The position numbers and the translations under genes were made by a program. From a virus, in IMG/VR virus record IMGVR_UViG_3300032246_000338, positions 1 through 40,613 of that record: 40,613 bases of DNA; one strand, 5' to 3'. Below, piece by piece: positions 29,287 to 38,972 of this stretch. The first letter of the stretch is position 1; each line of letters begins with the position of its first letter. Under the pieces are notes generated by a model. It searched no databases, was not told the origin of the DNA, and worked only from the letters and a program-made list of their open reading frames with translations.

Positions 29287-29528
29287 TGGCACTTGCTAAA
29301 TCACAGCAGTCACTCAAGAAGTGGACTGGCGAAAAGTGGAAGACTTCTGATGGTAAGCCATCCAAAGGTAAGAAAAGATATTTGCCTGAAGCGGCATGGA
29401 ATGCTTTATCTCCTAGTGAGAAAGCAGCGACCAATAAGGCTAAGGCTACTGGGAATGCCAAGGGTAAGCAATTTGTTAAACAACCTAAGAGCATAGCCAA
29501 GAAGACAGCAAGTTATAGGGGTAAATGA
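29286..29528 (+). CDS. Small conserved basic phage protein, 80 aa
   Basis: Contains SLKKWTGEKWKTSDGKPSKG and ends KQFVKQPKSIAKKTASYRGK, a pattern I associate with environmental phage genomes but whose function is not known to me. Its end overlaps the next gene (ATGATGA). Confidence 0.7.
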   Translation: MALAKSQQSLKKWTGEKWKTSDGKPSKGKKRYLPEAAWNALSPSEKAATNKAKATGNAKGKQFVKQPKSIAKKTASYRGK

Positions 29529-29818
29529 TGACAGCAGCATGGACACGCAAAGAAGGCAAAAACCCTGCTGGAGGGCTCAATGCCAAGGGCAGAGCATCGT
29601 ACAAGGGTGGGACCCTCAAGGCCCCTGTAAAGAGCGGTGACAACCCCCGCAGAGCCTCTTTCCTGGCACGTATGGGCGGTATGCCTGGGCCAGAACGCAA
29701 GCCAAATGGCGAACCAACAAGATTGCTCCTATCACTCAACGCGTGGGGTGCAAGTTCCAAGGCTGATGCTAAAAAGAAGGCAGCAGCAATATCTAAGAGA
29801 AACAAAGGAAAAAAATAA
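29525..29818 (+). CDS. Small conserved basic protein (DUF6321-like), 97 aa
   Basis: AWTRKEGKNPAGGLNAKGRA, GDNPRRASFLARMGGMPGPE and LSLNAWGASSKADAKKKAAA form a pattern I associate with a conserved phage domain, probably DUF6321. Role unknown, probably DNA-linked virion component. ATG 29525 or 29528. Confidence 0.65.
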   Translation: MMTAAWTRKEGKNPAGGLNAKGRASYKGGTLKAPVKSGDNPRRASFLARMGGMPGPERKPNGEPTRLLLSLNAWGASSKADAKKKAAAISKRNKGKK

Positions 29819-29964
29819 TGGCAAAGGTAACAATTACAGGACTTAAAGTACGCAAGATGGCAAAAGACCATAAGTCTGTTGCACCAATTCACAAGCCAGC
29901 AGGAAAGCCTAAAGTGCTTGCAGCAATTATGCGTCCACCACTAACACGTGGTCCAAAGAACTAA
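29818..29964 (+). CDS. Small basic protein, 48 aa
   Basis: Reads MAKVTITGLKVRKMAKDHKS with a Pro-rich end. TAATG start. Last of a run of seven small basic genes. Confidence 0.6.
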   Translation: MAKVTITGLKVRKMAKDHKSVAPIHKPAGKPKVLAAIMRPPLTRGPKN

Positions 29965-29986
29965 GTAACTAACAAAGGTGGGGACA

Positions 29987-30700
29987 ATGGCACAAGAAAC
30001 AGTATCAATTGCATGGTGTGACAACGGCAACGTTGATGGCAAATTTATGCATGGCGTAGCAAACGTACTCCTTGAATCAGGAGTTAAGTTTGAATCTACT
30101 ATCCGTAGTTGTGGTAATCAGATTGCCCGACAGCGTGAGTTTGTAATCCGTCACTGGTACGAGAAAAGCAAGGCAGATTGGCTACTTTGGGTTGACTCAG
30201 ATGTAGTAATTAGTTCAGAAAAGTTTCTTAAACTTTGGAACAAAAAAGATAAGGTCAAGCATCCAATCGTTACTGGTGTTTACTTTACAACAAAAAATCC
30301 AGAAGAACCTTTAATGGTTCCACTACCTACAATCTTTAACTTTTCGGAACGAGAAGATGGCACGGTTAATATCAAGCCAATTCATCCAATGCCAAAAGAT
30401 AAATTTATTAGAGTAGATGCCGCTGGCATGGGATTCGTCTTAATGCACCGCAGCGTGGTAGATAAGATTGTTGAAACAGTACCAGATACTGCTATGTTCT
30501 TGGAGGCTGGAAGCGAAAAAACTTTTATCGGAGAAGACATATACTTTTTTGCCCTATGTGGCAAAGCAGGAATTGAAGTATGGTGTGATACATCAGCAAC
30601 TGTTCAGCATATGAAACGATTCTCATTTGATGAGCATTACTACGGAGCCTTCTTTGGCGCAGTAGAACAGAAGTCAAATTTAATATTACCAAAACGTTAG
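29987..30700 (+). CDS. GT-A-fold glycosyltransferase
   Basis: 237 aa from ATG 29987 with AAAGGTGGGG upstream (GTG 29978 is less likely). Shows an early IAWCDNG strand, RQREFVIRHWYE and the DxD metal/nucleotide-sugar motif in LLWVDSDVV (70-72), then FIRVDAAGMGFVLMHRSVVD and GEDIYFFALC, typical of GT2-type enzymes. It would attach a sugar to virion proteins (fibres or capsid) or host surface glycans. Its place just before the adaptor and fibre genes favours virion glycosylation. Confidence 0.82.
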   Translation: MAQETVSIAWCDNGNVDGKFMHGVANVLLESGVKFESTIRSCGNQIARQREFVIRHWYEKSKADWLLWVDSDVVISSEKFLKLWNKKDKVKHPIVTGVYFTTKNPEEPLMVPLPTIFNFSEREDGTVNIKPIHPMPKDKFIRVDAAGMGFVLMHRSVVDKIVETVPDTAMFLEAGSEKTFIGEDIYFFALCGKAGIEVWCDTSATVQHMKRFSFDEHYYGAFFGAVEQKSNLILPKR

Positions 30701-30712
30701 GAAAGGTCAATA

Positions 30713-30967
30713 ATGGCACTAGGAAAAGCGGGCAGCACGCTTACAACAGAACTTAACAGGCTAGCAGGAACTACTGGGCTTGATAGCCAAGGCGCTGCTA
30801 ATGTGTATGCTGGTACCACTGGACTTGGTGTAGTAGGGGCTTTGAACATTAAAGCATCTTCTTCGCGCACAAGAGACAAATTTAAAGATATTGATGGAAT
30901 TTGTAATGAACTTGCTGGAACAACTGGGCTTGCGGCCCCTGCAGCGTTAAGGAGCATCAACGTCTAA
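30713..30967 (+). CDS. Small protein with triple AGTTGL motif, 84 aa
   Basis: AGTTGL occurs at residues 18-23, 33-38 and 68-73, indicating tandem structural repeats. I associate this pattern with small actinophage head-tail region genes. It overlaps the adaptor gene (TAATG). Function unknown, probably a connector component. Confidence 0.7.
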   Translation: MALGKAGSTLTTELNRLAGTTGLDSQGAANVYAGTTGLGVVGALNIKASSSRTRDKFKDIDGICNELAGTTGLAAPAALRSINV

Positions 30968-31902
30968 TGACAACTCTAACTAACATGATTGATGAAGTGC
31001 TTGTTAATCTTGCAGGATATACATTCCAGCAAGACCGAAGCACTTATCTCACAACTGCAGTAACGACAACCACATCAACTAGCGCTTCCCCTCTAGTTAT
31101 GTCACTTGGGTCAACTGACTCAGTGGGTAAGGGTATCCTAGAAGTTGATGAAGAACTACTATGGGTAGATTCATTTGACCGTGTTGCTAATACAGCAACC
31201 GTATCTCCTTATGGCCGTGGCTACCTTGGTACCACAGCAGCCACACACGCCGCTGACAGCAAGGTAACTATCTCGCCAACTTTCCCACGTTTTAACATTA
31301 AGCGTGCAATCAATGATACTATCCGCTCTCTTGGAGCAAACATATTTTCTGTTAAGTCAACTACCTTTACGTTCAATGCCGCTGTGTCCACCTATGCTCT
31401 TGCTAATTTAAACATTAAGAACATCATATCACTTAGTTGGCAGAGTATTGGACCATCAAAAGAATGGGTTCCAATCCGTCACTGGGATTTTGACTCTTCT
31501 GCAAACCCAGAAGCATTTGGGTATGTAACTGGAACAGACTCCGTACAGACAATTACACTAGGTGAGTCACCAATTCCTGGTCGTAAAGTAAAGGTAATAT
31601 ACGGGTCCAACCCAACACCATTTACAAGCAACTCAGATGTATACACTACAACAACAGGATTGCCAGAATCAACCCGTGACATAGTGGTTCTTGGCGCAGC
31701 ATATCGTTTGCTTTCATTCTTAGACCCAGCACGTGCTTCTCAGGTTAGCCCACAGGCTGATGAAACAGATAGTAAACGCCCATACGGCGCAAGTAGGGAC
31801 GCAACAAAACAACTGTATGCTCTTTATACACAACGCCTTAACGAAGAAACTAAGGCACAGCAACAGAATTATCCACCTAAAGTCCACTACTCCCGCCGAT
31901 AA
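30967..31902 (+). CDS. Head-tail adaptor (tail tubular A-like) protein
   Basis: 311 aa. N-terminal MTTLTNMIDEVLVNLAGYTF plus a beta insert (EELLWVDSFDRVANTATVSP), then helical segments FPRFNIKRAINDTIRSLGAN and a C-terminal helical bundle with DIVVLGAAYRLLSFLDPARA. The size and location match adaptor proteins that dock on portal in podophages. Confidence 0.7.
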   Translation: MTTLTNMIDEVLVNLAGYTFQQDRSTYLTTAVTTTTSTSASPLVMSLGSTDSVGKGILEVDEELLWVDSFDRVANTATVSPYGRGYLGTTAATHAADSKVTISPTFPRFNIKRAINDTIRSLGANIFSVKSTTFTFNAAVSTYALANLNIKNIISLSWQSIGPSKEWVPIRHWDFDSSANPEAFGYVTGTDSVQTITLGESPIPGRKVKVIYGSNPTPFTSNSDVYTTTTGLPESTRDIVVLGAAYRLLSFLDPARASQVSPQADETDSKRPYGASRDATKQLYALYTQRLNEETKAQQQNYPPKVHYSRR

Positions 31903-31911
31903 GGACCAGCA

Positions 31912-34119
31912 ATGACAACTAGAAAATATTCATCTCGCTCTCAGCAGACTACCCTGTCTGGTGCGCTTACCTCATCTGCCACATCTACTACTGTCGTATC
32001 AGGTACAGCACTCCTTGGTGGTGTAACCATATCCGCTGGAGAAACCTTTACAGTTGTTATTGACCCAGATACAGCCCTTGAAGAAATTGTAGATGTCACG
32101 GCGGTAAGTACTAATACACTTACCATTACCCGTGCCATTGATGGTTCATCAGGACAGGCTCACTCTGCAGGTGCAGTAGTACGCCATATGGCTGTAGGTA
32201 GAGATTACCGCGAAGCCAACACTCATATTGAGGCAACCACAGGACACGGTGCAACTGGTGCAGTAGTTGGTACAACTAACACACAGACCCTGACTAACAA
32301 GACTTTAACTAGCCCAACACTGACTGCTCCAATTTTAGGTACACCAGCATCTGGCGTGATGACAAATGTAACTGGATTACCACTTACAACGGGCGTAACT
32401 GGCACATTGCCAGTAGCCAATGGTGGTACTGGTATTACTTCATTAGGAACTGGCATTGCAACATTCCTTGGAACTCCATCGAGCGCGAATCTTGCAGCAG
32501 CACTAACAGACGAGACTGGAACTGGTGCAAATGTATTTGCTACTAGCCCTACTCTAGTAACTCCAACACTTGGTGTAGCAACAGCAACTACCATCAATGG
32601 TACAACTATTCCAACCAGTGCAACTTTGGTTAAGACTAGCGACACTGGTACAGTCACAAGCACAATGATTCTTGATGGCACAATTGTAGATGCTGATATT
32701 AATGCATCAGCAGCCATTGCTAAAACTAAATTAGCACTTACTGGAACTATTACATCAACCGATATTGCCAATGATACAATTGTGGATGCAGATATTAACA
32801 CTGCTGCAGCAATTACAAAAACTAAAATTGCTGGAACTGCTGTAACACTAGCAGATACAGGCACTGTAACAAGCACAATGATTGCTGATGGAACTATCGT
32901 CAATGCAGATATCAATGCTTCTGCCGCAATTGATTGGACTAAACTTGCTGTATCTTCAACTGTCTCATCAACTGAACTTGGTTATGTAGATGGCGTAACT
33001 TCTGCCATTCAAACTCAAATTGATTCTAAATTGGCTACAGCCACAGCATCAAGTACATACGCACCTCTGGCTTCACCCGCTTTAACGGGAACACCTACGG
33101 CTCCTACTGCTACTGCTGGTACAAATACTACTCAAGTAGCAACAACAGCCTTTGTCGGAACTGCAGTATCTAATCTTGTAGCATCAGCACCATCTACTCT
33201 TGATACTCTCAATGAGTTAGCCACAGCACTTGGTAATGATGCAGCGTTTTCTACAACAGTAACTAACTCTATTGCAACCAAGTTGCCATTGGCAGGCGGA
33301 ACAATGTCTGGCGCAATTGCAATGGGAACAAATAAGATTACGGGTCTTGGAACTCCTACAGTATCAACAGATGCTGCAACTAAGGCTTATGCAGATACTA
33401 TGCTTCCGCTTACTGGTGGAACCCTATCTGGTGCCCTTGCTATGGGAACCAATAAAATTACTGGCGTAGGAAATCCAACTAATGCTCAAGATGTAGTTAC
33501 TAAATACTATCTTGATAACACAGTACTTGCACCATCTAACCTTACTGGAGTTATTACATCATCTGGTGCTGCTACTTCTATTGCTTCCCAAACTGGTACT
33601 GGAACTAAATTTGTAGTAGATACAAGCCCAACTCTTATTACTCCTGTTCTTGGTGTTGCTACTGCTACATCTATCAATGGAACAACAATTCCATCAACTA
33701 AGACTTTGGTAGTGACTACAGATAAACTATCTACTCTTGCTGCCACAACATCTGCAGAACTTGCTGGTGTTATCTCTGATGAAACTGGCTCTGGTGCTTT
33801 GGTCTTTGCAACCAGCCCTACATTAGTAACCCCCGTGCTCGGTGCGGCTACTGCTACATCTATCAACGGAACAACTATTCCAACTAGCAAGACTCTTGTG
33901 GCTACAGACTCAACAGCATATGTTGTACCTAGCCAGACAAGCAACTCAGGCAAGTATCTAACTACAGATGGAACTACTTCTTCTTGGGGAACAGTAAATG
34001 CTCTACCAAGTCAGACAAGCAACGCAGGAAAATATTTAACCACAGACGGCACATCCGCTTCGTGGGCAACAGTAACTACCGACCCAACAGCCGACATCTT
34101 TATGATGATGGGCGCTTAA
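31912..34119 (+). CDS. Tail fibre / long repeat-rich structural protein, 735 aa
   Basis: Thr/Ala/Gly-rich with clear repeats: three copies of a [13 protein letters not shown]-type unit, three [19 protein letters not shown]-type units, and a pair of the tail-fibre motif [20 protein letters not shown]. It ends with paired [15 protein letters not shown]-type units. The N-terminus should attach to the tail and the rest form a trimeric beta-rich shaft. Host receptor contact is probably through the tip or the glycine-rich proteins that follow. Confidence 0.78.
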   Translation: MTTRKYSSRSQQTTLSGALTSSATSTTVVSGTALLGGVTISAGETFTVVIDPDTALEEIVDVTAVSTNTLTITRAIDGSSGQAHSAGAVVRHMAVGRDYREANTHIEATTGHGATGAVVGTTNTQTLTNKTLTSPTLTAPILGTPASGVMTNVTGLPLTTGVTGTLPVANGGTGITSLGTGIATFLGTPSSANLAAALTDETGTGANVFATSPTLVTPTLGVATATTINGTTIPTSATLVKTSDTGTVTSTMILDGTIVDADINASAAIAKTKLALTGTITSTDIANDTIVDADINTAAAITKTKIAGTAVTLADTGTVTSTMIADGTIVNADINASAAIDWTKLAVSSTVSSTELGYVDGVTSAIQTQIDSKLATATASSTYAPLASPALTGTPTAPTATAGTNTTQVATTAFVGTAVSNLVASAPSTLDTLNELATALGNDAAFSTTVTNSIATKLPLAGGTMSGAIAMGTNKITGLGTPTVSTDAATKAYADTMLPLTGGTLSGALAMGTNKITGVGNPTNAQDVVTKYYLDNTVLAPSNLTGVITSSGAATSIASQTGTGTKFVVDTSPTLITPVLGVATATSINGTTIPSTKTLVVTTDKLSTLAATTSAELAGVISDETGSGALVFATSPTLVTPVLGAATATSINGTTIPTSKTLVATDSTAYVVPSQTSNSGKYLTTDGTTSSWGTVNALPSQTSNAGKYLTTDGTSASWATVTTDPTADIFMMMGA

Positions 34120-34143
34120 ACAACTACTAAGGAGAAATAACAA

Positions 34144-34464
34144 ATGGCAAAAAAAGTACTTGGGCAAGCAAACCCAGCGGCAGTAACAGCAGCAACTTTA
34201 TATACAGTACCGTCAGCAAAGAGTGCGGTAGTATCTACACTTGTAATTGCTAACCTTGCAGCGACTGCAGCAACCTATCGTGTTGCTATTCGTCCTGCTG
34301 GAGCAACTCTTGCTAATACACATTACATTGCTTATGACGTAGCATTATCTGCTAACGACTCAACAGCACTTACTCTTGGAATTACATTAGCAACTACAGA
34401 TGTTGTTACTGTTTATGCTTCATCTGCTAACGTAAACTTTACAGCATTTGGAGATGAGGCTTAA
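34144..34464 (+). CDS. Beta-sandwich-like virion protein, 106 aa
   Basis: MAKKVLGQANPAAVTAATLY and the following VVSTLVIANLAATAATYRVA predict a small beta-sandwich, similar to phage fibre-tip or decoration proteins. SD AAGGAG. Overlaps the first glycine-rich gene. Confidence 0.65.
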   Translation: MAKKVLGQANPAAVTAATLYTVPSAKSAVVSTLVIANLAATAATYRVAIRPAGATLANTHYIAYDVALSANDSTALTLGITLATTDVVTVYASSANVNFTAFGDEA

Positions 34465-35240
34465 TGTCAGTCTCAACTTTTACTGGTGCCAAAGCAATTG
34501 GCACGGCAATTGTTTCTTCAACTACTGGTTCTCCTACAGTAGACACTACAACACGTGCTGGTAAAACCATTTACAAATTTACTGGAAGCGGAAGCATTAC
34601 TATTGGTGTTGCTGGTATGTCTGAAATCTTGGTTATTGGTGGTGGCGGTGGAGCAGGTTGGGGAGGTGGAGGAGCAGGTGGTTATTATTACAACACATCT
34701 GGATATCTCCCTTCTGGAGCCTTGACTGTAACTGTCGGTGGTGGAGGTAGTGGTGCTGCTGGGACCAACGGTGTCGGACAAAATGGAAACTCATCTACAA
34801 TTGGTGGAGTTTTTATCGGCATTGGTGGCGGGGCTGGAGGCGCTGGTAGCGGAAATGGCTCACAAAGTTACTTTGGACTTAATGGTGGTTCAGGTGGTGG
34901 TAGTGCAAGAGTTTCATCCACAAGTTACGGTGCAGGAAGCGGTCAGTTATCACAAGGAAATAATGGTGGAACATCAATGACAGCCTATTCTTTTGGAGGA
35001 GGCGGCGGCGGCGGAGCGGGCGGTGCTGGTGGTTCTGGTAACAGTGTTGCTGGTACTGGTATTGCAAACTCTATTACAGGTACATCAGTAACTTACGCTG
35101 TTGGCGGTGGTGGTTCATCTAACGGTGTTGGCACAGGAACTGTTGGAACAGCAAACAGAGGCAATGGTGGCGAAGGCTACTCTGATGGTGGCGGTTCTGG
35201 CGGCAGTGGTGGCTCAGGATACGTAGTGGTGGTGGTCTAA
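34464..35240 (+). CDS. Glycine-rich receptor-binding-like protein 1, 258 aa
   Basis: N-terminal region (SPTVDTTTRAGKTIYKFTGS) and then runs of Gly (GGGGGAGWGGGGAGG and later blocks), ending in a short hydrophobic SGYVVVVV. Polyglycine helices of this type build the tips of T4-like gp38 adhesins and phage receptor-binding proteins. It is a paralogue of the next gene; both probably give host specificity. Confidence 0.75.
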   Translation: MSVSTFTGAKAIGTAIVSSTTGSPTVDTTTRAGKTIYKFTGSGSITIGVAGMSEILVIGGGGGAGWGGGGAGGYYYNTSGYLPSGALTVTVGGGGSGAAGTNGVGQNGNSSTIGGVFIGIGGGAGGAGSGNGSQSYFGLNGGSGGGSARVSSTSYGAGSGQLSQGNNGGTSMTAYSFGGGGGGGAGGAGGSGNSVAGTGIANSITGTSVTYAVGGGGSSNGVGTGTVGTANRGNGGEGYSDGGGSGGSGGSGYVVVVV

Positions 35241-35989
35241 TGACAATTTCTAAATTTACAACTTCTTTTAATTCATCTCAACCATTGAGTCCTGGTCTTG
35301 CAACTTATAGTGCAACTACTGGCTCACCAACTGTTGATACTTCTACTCGTGCTGGTAAGACAATTATTAAGTACACAGGTTCTGGAACTATTACTATTAG
35401 CAAGGGCGGCTTTGCCGAAATTCTTGTCATTGGTGGCGGTGGAAACGCAGGCGGCGGTATTGGTGGTGGAGGCGGTGGTGGCGCTGGTGGTTATAACTAC
35501 AATACTTCAGCATATCTTCCATCTGGAGCCTTGACTGTAACTGTCGGCGGTGGCGGTGGAAATGGTTCGCTTGTTGGTCCGCATATTGGACTTGGCGGCG
35601 GCAGAGGTGGTTTTTCATCAGGAGCAAATGGTGGTCAATATGCAGGAAATCCTGGTGGTTCTGGCGGCGGTGCTGGAGTTGGCGTTGCTGGGCAATCTGG
35701 TGGTTCGGGACAGTTATCTCAAGGAAACGCAGGTGGGGGAGCAGACACCAGCGGAAATGCAGGTGGAGGCGGAGGAGCAGGCGCCTCTGGAGCCTCTGGA
35801 GCCTCTGGAGGAAACGGCGGAGACGGAACACCAAACTCAATCACTGGCACATCTGTAACTTATGCAGGTGGTGGCGGTGGCACTGGCGGCTCTAATGGTA
35901 CAGGAAACGGCGCTGCAAACACTGGCGGTGGCGGGCTAGGAAACGGCGGCAGCGGTCAATCAGGTTACGTAGTTATAGTTCTAGGATAA
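35240..35989 (+). CDS. Glycine-rich receptor-binding-like protein 2, 249 aa
   Basis: Same architecture as the preceding gene, with near-identical N-terminal (SPTVDTSTRAGKTIIKYTGS) and first Gly blocks but different central loops. A 26-base identical stretch (34713-34738 and 35522-35547) marks a tandem duplication. The centres differ most, as expected for changing receptor contacts. Confidence 0.75.
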   Translation: MTISKFTTSFNSSQPLSPGLATYSATTGSPTVDTSTRAGKTIIKYTGSGTITISKGGFAEILVIGGGGNAGGGIGGGGGGGAGGYNYNTSAYLPSGALTVTVGGGGGNGSLVGPHIGLGGGRGGFSSGANGGQYAGNPGGSGGGAGVGVAGQSGGSGQLSQGNAGGGADTSGNAGGGGGAGASGASGASGGNGGDGTPNSITGTSVTYAGGGGGTGGSNGTGNGAANTGGGGLGNGGSGQSGYVVIVLG

Positions 35990-36002
35990 GGATAAAAATA
36001 TA

Positions 36003-36254
36003 ATGGCACATTTTGCAAGAATAGAAGACGGCATTGTCCGTGAAGTAATTGTAGTTAACAATGAAGTTCTCCACGATGAAAATGGTGCAGAACAAGAATC
36101 AATTGGTATTGCTTTCTGCAAGTCACTTTATGGTGACAATACTGATTGGGTTCAGACATCATACAACGCTACATTCCGTGGCAAGTATGCAGGTTCTGGC
36201 GATAAATGGGATGGTACTGACTTTGTTGTTCCATCAACTGACGCTACAGAATAA
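36003..36254 (+). CDS. Conserved small phage protein, fibre-linked, 83 aa
   Basis: MAHFARIEDGIVREVIVVNN, LHDENGAEQESIGIAFCKSL and NTDWVQTSYNATFRGKYAGS form a pattern I associate with environmental phages, usually near tail fibre genes. Probable fibre assembly or tip component; function not proven. Confidence 0.75.
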   Translation: MAHFARIEDGIVREVIVVNNEVLHDENGAEQESIGIAFCKSLYGDNTDWVQTSYNATFRGKYAGSGDKWDGTDFVVPSTDATE

Positions 36255-36320
36255 CAAATAATACAGCACCTGAGCACGTGTTCTAAACTGCCCAATTAAT
36301 TTTTCTATCTAAGGAGTAAC

Positions 36321-38255
36321 GTGGCTGGTCGCGACATAACCGAAGGTAGAGCCACGCGCTCTATCGCAGTTGACGTAGGTGTAGTTTCATCTACAGCAGT
36401 CTGGCAGAACACCGATATGTCTTATGACGTAGCAATAGGTGGACTCCCATTCTTCTATGCTATCAATGATGCACGACCATATACGCGACAGACTGCACCT
36501 TTTAAAAAAGACCAGTTTGACAACTCATCAGAACCTGGTGAACAATCACTCACTGGTTGGTGGGTTCGCTCACAGTCGTCATTCCATTCTGGCACAGGCA
36601 TTAAGTTCTATGAAACCTTCCGTTCTTTTTCTGCTGCAGATTCAAAGTATACTCGTTTTGCAGACAGCAGAAACGTAGATGTATTTGCAACAGAAGGACA
36701 AGTAACTCTTTTAAAGAACACAGATAACATGGCTGGTGTAACAACTGGCGTATATAAGTTGATATCTGGAGTATCTACAAGCACTGATGTAGTGGTGGGT
36801 TATATTCCTGGAACTACAACAATGAAATCTTTTCAGGCTGATGGTACAGTAGTTACCACTTACGCACCAACAGGTCTAGGCAATATCCTTGATGGTAGCG
36901 TAGTTACTGATGGAACACGTTTGTTTGCAGCAGACTCCGACCACATCTATCAAGGCCCGCTTAACGCTGCATCTGCTGGTTGGTCTGAATACTACCCAAC
37001 AGGTGGTCGCACCACGCTTGCTTGGGTTAAGCAACGCTTAGTTGCTGGTATTACTAACTCTATTTATGAACTTACTTCTGCTGCTGGTGTATACGCTACA
37101 CTTCCAACCCCAGTATATACACACCCTAATTCCTCTTGGACTTGGACATCTATCACGGAAGGTGGCTCCGCCATCTACGCTGCTGGTTATGCAGGAACAA
37201 CATCTGCAATTTATAAGTTTACTTTAACATCTAATGGCTCTATGCCAGTTTTAACATCAGGTGTAATTGCTCTACAAATGCCTATTGGTGAGTACATCAA
37301 GAAAATTGAATCTTATTTGGGCTACCTAATGATTGGTACTAACAAAGGTATTCGAGTTGCAAACATTTCAGATGTAACTGGCGACCTAACGTATGGGCCA
37401 TTGATTATTGAAGCAGATAATACTGGCGCTGATTTTGCATTTAGAGATACATACGTTTGGATTGCTGGAAGCATTGGTGGCTTCGCTGGTCTATACAGAC
37501 TTGATTTGGCTAATGAGATTGCTGATACTAGGTTTGCTTACGCAACAGATACATTCCTCGATGGCGTTGCTGGCTATGCCACAAGCGTTGATTTTATCGG
37601 CAACACAAACCAAGTCGCATTTACAACATCAGGTAGCAATGGCATTGCCGTACAGTCTACAACAACCTTAGCCCCTAGCGGATACCTAACTAGCGGTAAC
37701 ATCCGCTATGGAACACTAGAGCCTAAGAACTTTAAGCGTCTACTTGGACGTGGGGACTTTACTTACGGCTCAATGACATTGGAAACAGTAGATAAAAATG
37801 GTGTCGAGTATGACCACATCTCATACGATGCGACAGTGCCATCTATCGAGGTTGCTACATCTTCTCCTGCAACAGCACAAGAGTACGTAGCCTACAAGTT
37901 CATCCTTTATCGTGATGCAACAGATAATACTCAAGGGCCAATCTTTAAGGGCTACCAAGCCAAGGCTACTATTGCTACACCACGCCAGCGCATTATTCAA
38001 TTCCCTGTTTATTGCTACGACTTAGAAACAGATAGATACAATTCAATGATTGGCTACGAAGGCAAAGCCTTTGACAAGTTAACGGCACTTGAAGAAGTTG
38101 AACAAGGTGGAGATATCCTCACTTGGCAAGATTTAACTACTGGCGAAACACGTCAAGCAGTTATTGAAGAAATAACATTCACACGCATGACCCCACCAGA
38201 TAAGCGATTCAGCGGCTTTGGTGGCGTAGCAAACATAACTATCCGTACCGTATAA
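36321..38255 (+). CDS. Tail nozzle-like (tubular B-like) protein, 644 aa
   Basis: Starts at GTG 36321 with AAGGAG upstream. Beta-rich throughout, with an early WVRSQSSFHSGTGIKFYETF and many Ser/Thr/Gly/Tyr strands; no enzymatic motif seen. Size, position before lysis genes and beta-rich make-up fit the nozzle or tail hub of a podophage. A distal tail spike is the alternative. Confidence 0.65.
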   Translation: MAGRDITEGRATRSIAVDVGVVSSTAVWQNTDMSYDVAIGGLPFFYAINDARPYTRQTAPFKKDQFDNSSEPGEQSLTGWWVRSQSSFHSGTGIKFYETFRSFSAADSKYTRFADSRNVDVFATEGQVTLLKNTDNMAGVTTGVYKLISGVSTSTDVVVGYIPGTTTMKSFQADGTVVTTYAPTGLGNILDGSVVTDGTRLFAADSDHIYQGPLNAASAGWSEYYPTGGRTTLAWVKQRLVAGITNSIYELTSAAGVYATLPTPVYTHPNSSWTWTSITEGGSAIYAAGYAGTTSAIYKFTLTSNGSMPVLTSGVIALQMPIGEYIKKIESYLGYLMIGTNKGIRVANISDVTGDLTYGPLIIEADNTGADFAFRDTYVWIAGSIGGFAGLYRLDLANEIADTRFAYATDTFLDGVAGYATSVDFIGNTNQVAFTTSGSNGIAVQSTTTLAPSGYLTSGNIRYGTLEPKNFKRLLGRGDFTYGSMTLETVDKNGVEYDHISYDATVPSIEVATSSPATAQEYVAYKFILYRDATDNTQGPIFKGYQAKATIATPRQRIIQFPVYCYDLETDRYNSMIGYEGKAFDKLTALEEVEQGGDILTWQDLTTGETRQAVIEEITFTRMTPPDKRFSGFGGVANITIRTV

Positions 38256-38271
38256 CTCATTAGGAGTGCAA

Positions 38272-38478
38272 ATGACCCCCGCAAATTGGGCTGGCTTAAT
38301 CGTATCTATCATCGCTATCATAACCGCTTTTGCTGGCGCAATTAGGTGGATGGTTAAGCATTATCTTTATGAACTAAAACCCAACGGTGGCAGTAGCATG
38401 AAAGACTCGATAGCAAGACTGGAAAGTAAAGTAGAAATTTTACATAATTTAGTAATGGAGTTAGTGGGGAAAAAATGA
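38272..38478 (+). CDS. Holin, single transmembrane segment
   Basis: 68 aa from ATG 38272 (AGGAG upstream; an earlier GTG at 38266 is less likely). Residues about 6-28 (ANWAGLIVSIIAIITAFAGA) are hydrophobic, followed by a basic turn and a charged C-terminal coiled coil (DSIARLESKVEILHNLVMEL). It is translationally coupled to the endolysin (ATGA), which is the classical holin position. Confidence 0.82.
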   Translation: MTPANWAGLIVSIIAIITAFAGAIRWMVKHYLYELKPNGGSSMKDSIARLESKVEILHNLVMELVGKK

Positions 38479-38972
38479 CACAGGCGGACGACTTTGTACA
38501 AGTAGCAACAAAAGAAATTGGGACAGTTGAGACTGGCGATAATCATACTAAGTATGGTAAGTTCACGGGACATGATGGACAGCCTTGGTGCGGTTCATTC
38601 GTTATGTGGTGTGCCAACGAAGTCAAGGTCAAGATTCCCAATGTAGTCTATACTCCAGCAGGAGTCACTGGATTCCAATCATTAAAGAGATGGGCTGATA
38701 AAGCCACTTCTAATCCCAAGCCTGGAGACATAGTGTTCTTTGACTTTGTCAAAGGCGGGGCAGCGGTTGAACACGTTGGTATAGTAACAAAAGATAACGG
38801 TGATGGTACCGTAACTACCATCGAAGGAAATACTTCTCCAGAACATAAAGCCAAAGGTTCACAAGCCAATGGAGGAGAAGTAGCCCAGCGCATCCGCGCA
38901 TACAAAAATAATAACCCTAGAAAACTCGCTGTTTTTATAGTCGGTTTTGGTACACCAAAATGGAGCAAATAA
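38475..38972 (+). CDS. CHAP-domain endolysin
   Basis: 165 aa. CHAP catalytic Cys39 in PWCGSFVMWC, His100 in VEHVGIV and Glu117/Asn119 in TTIEGNTS form the peptidase or amidase site. It cleaves host peptidoglycan peptides for lysis. No separate binding domain is visible. It starts by ATGA overlap with the holin and ends just at the start of the second membrane protein (TAATG). Confidence 0.88.
   Translation: MTQADDFVQVATKEIGTVETGDNHTKYGKFTGHDGQPWCGSFVMWCANEVKVKIPNVVYTPAGVTGFQSLKRWADKATSNPKPGDIVFFDFVKGGAAVEHVGIVTKDNGDGTVTTIEGNTSPEHKAKGSQANGGEVAQRIRAYKNNNPRKLAVFIVGFGTPKWSK

Noticed and set aside
32223-32915. 230-codon open frame on the minus strand opposite the tail fibre gene
   Set aside because: It is Val/Ala-rich and arises from the ACA/GCA-rich repeats of the fibre gene; no ribosome site and no neighbours in its direction.
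33072-33095. Another copy of the palindrome in the fibre gene (CCCGCTTTAACGGG)
   Set aside because: Differs at several core positions and lies in a repeat-rich coding context.
35427-35840. 137-codon minus-strand His/Arg/Gln-rich frame
   Set aside because: Mirror of glycine codons in the second adhesin gene.
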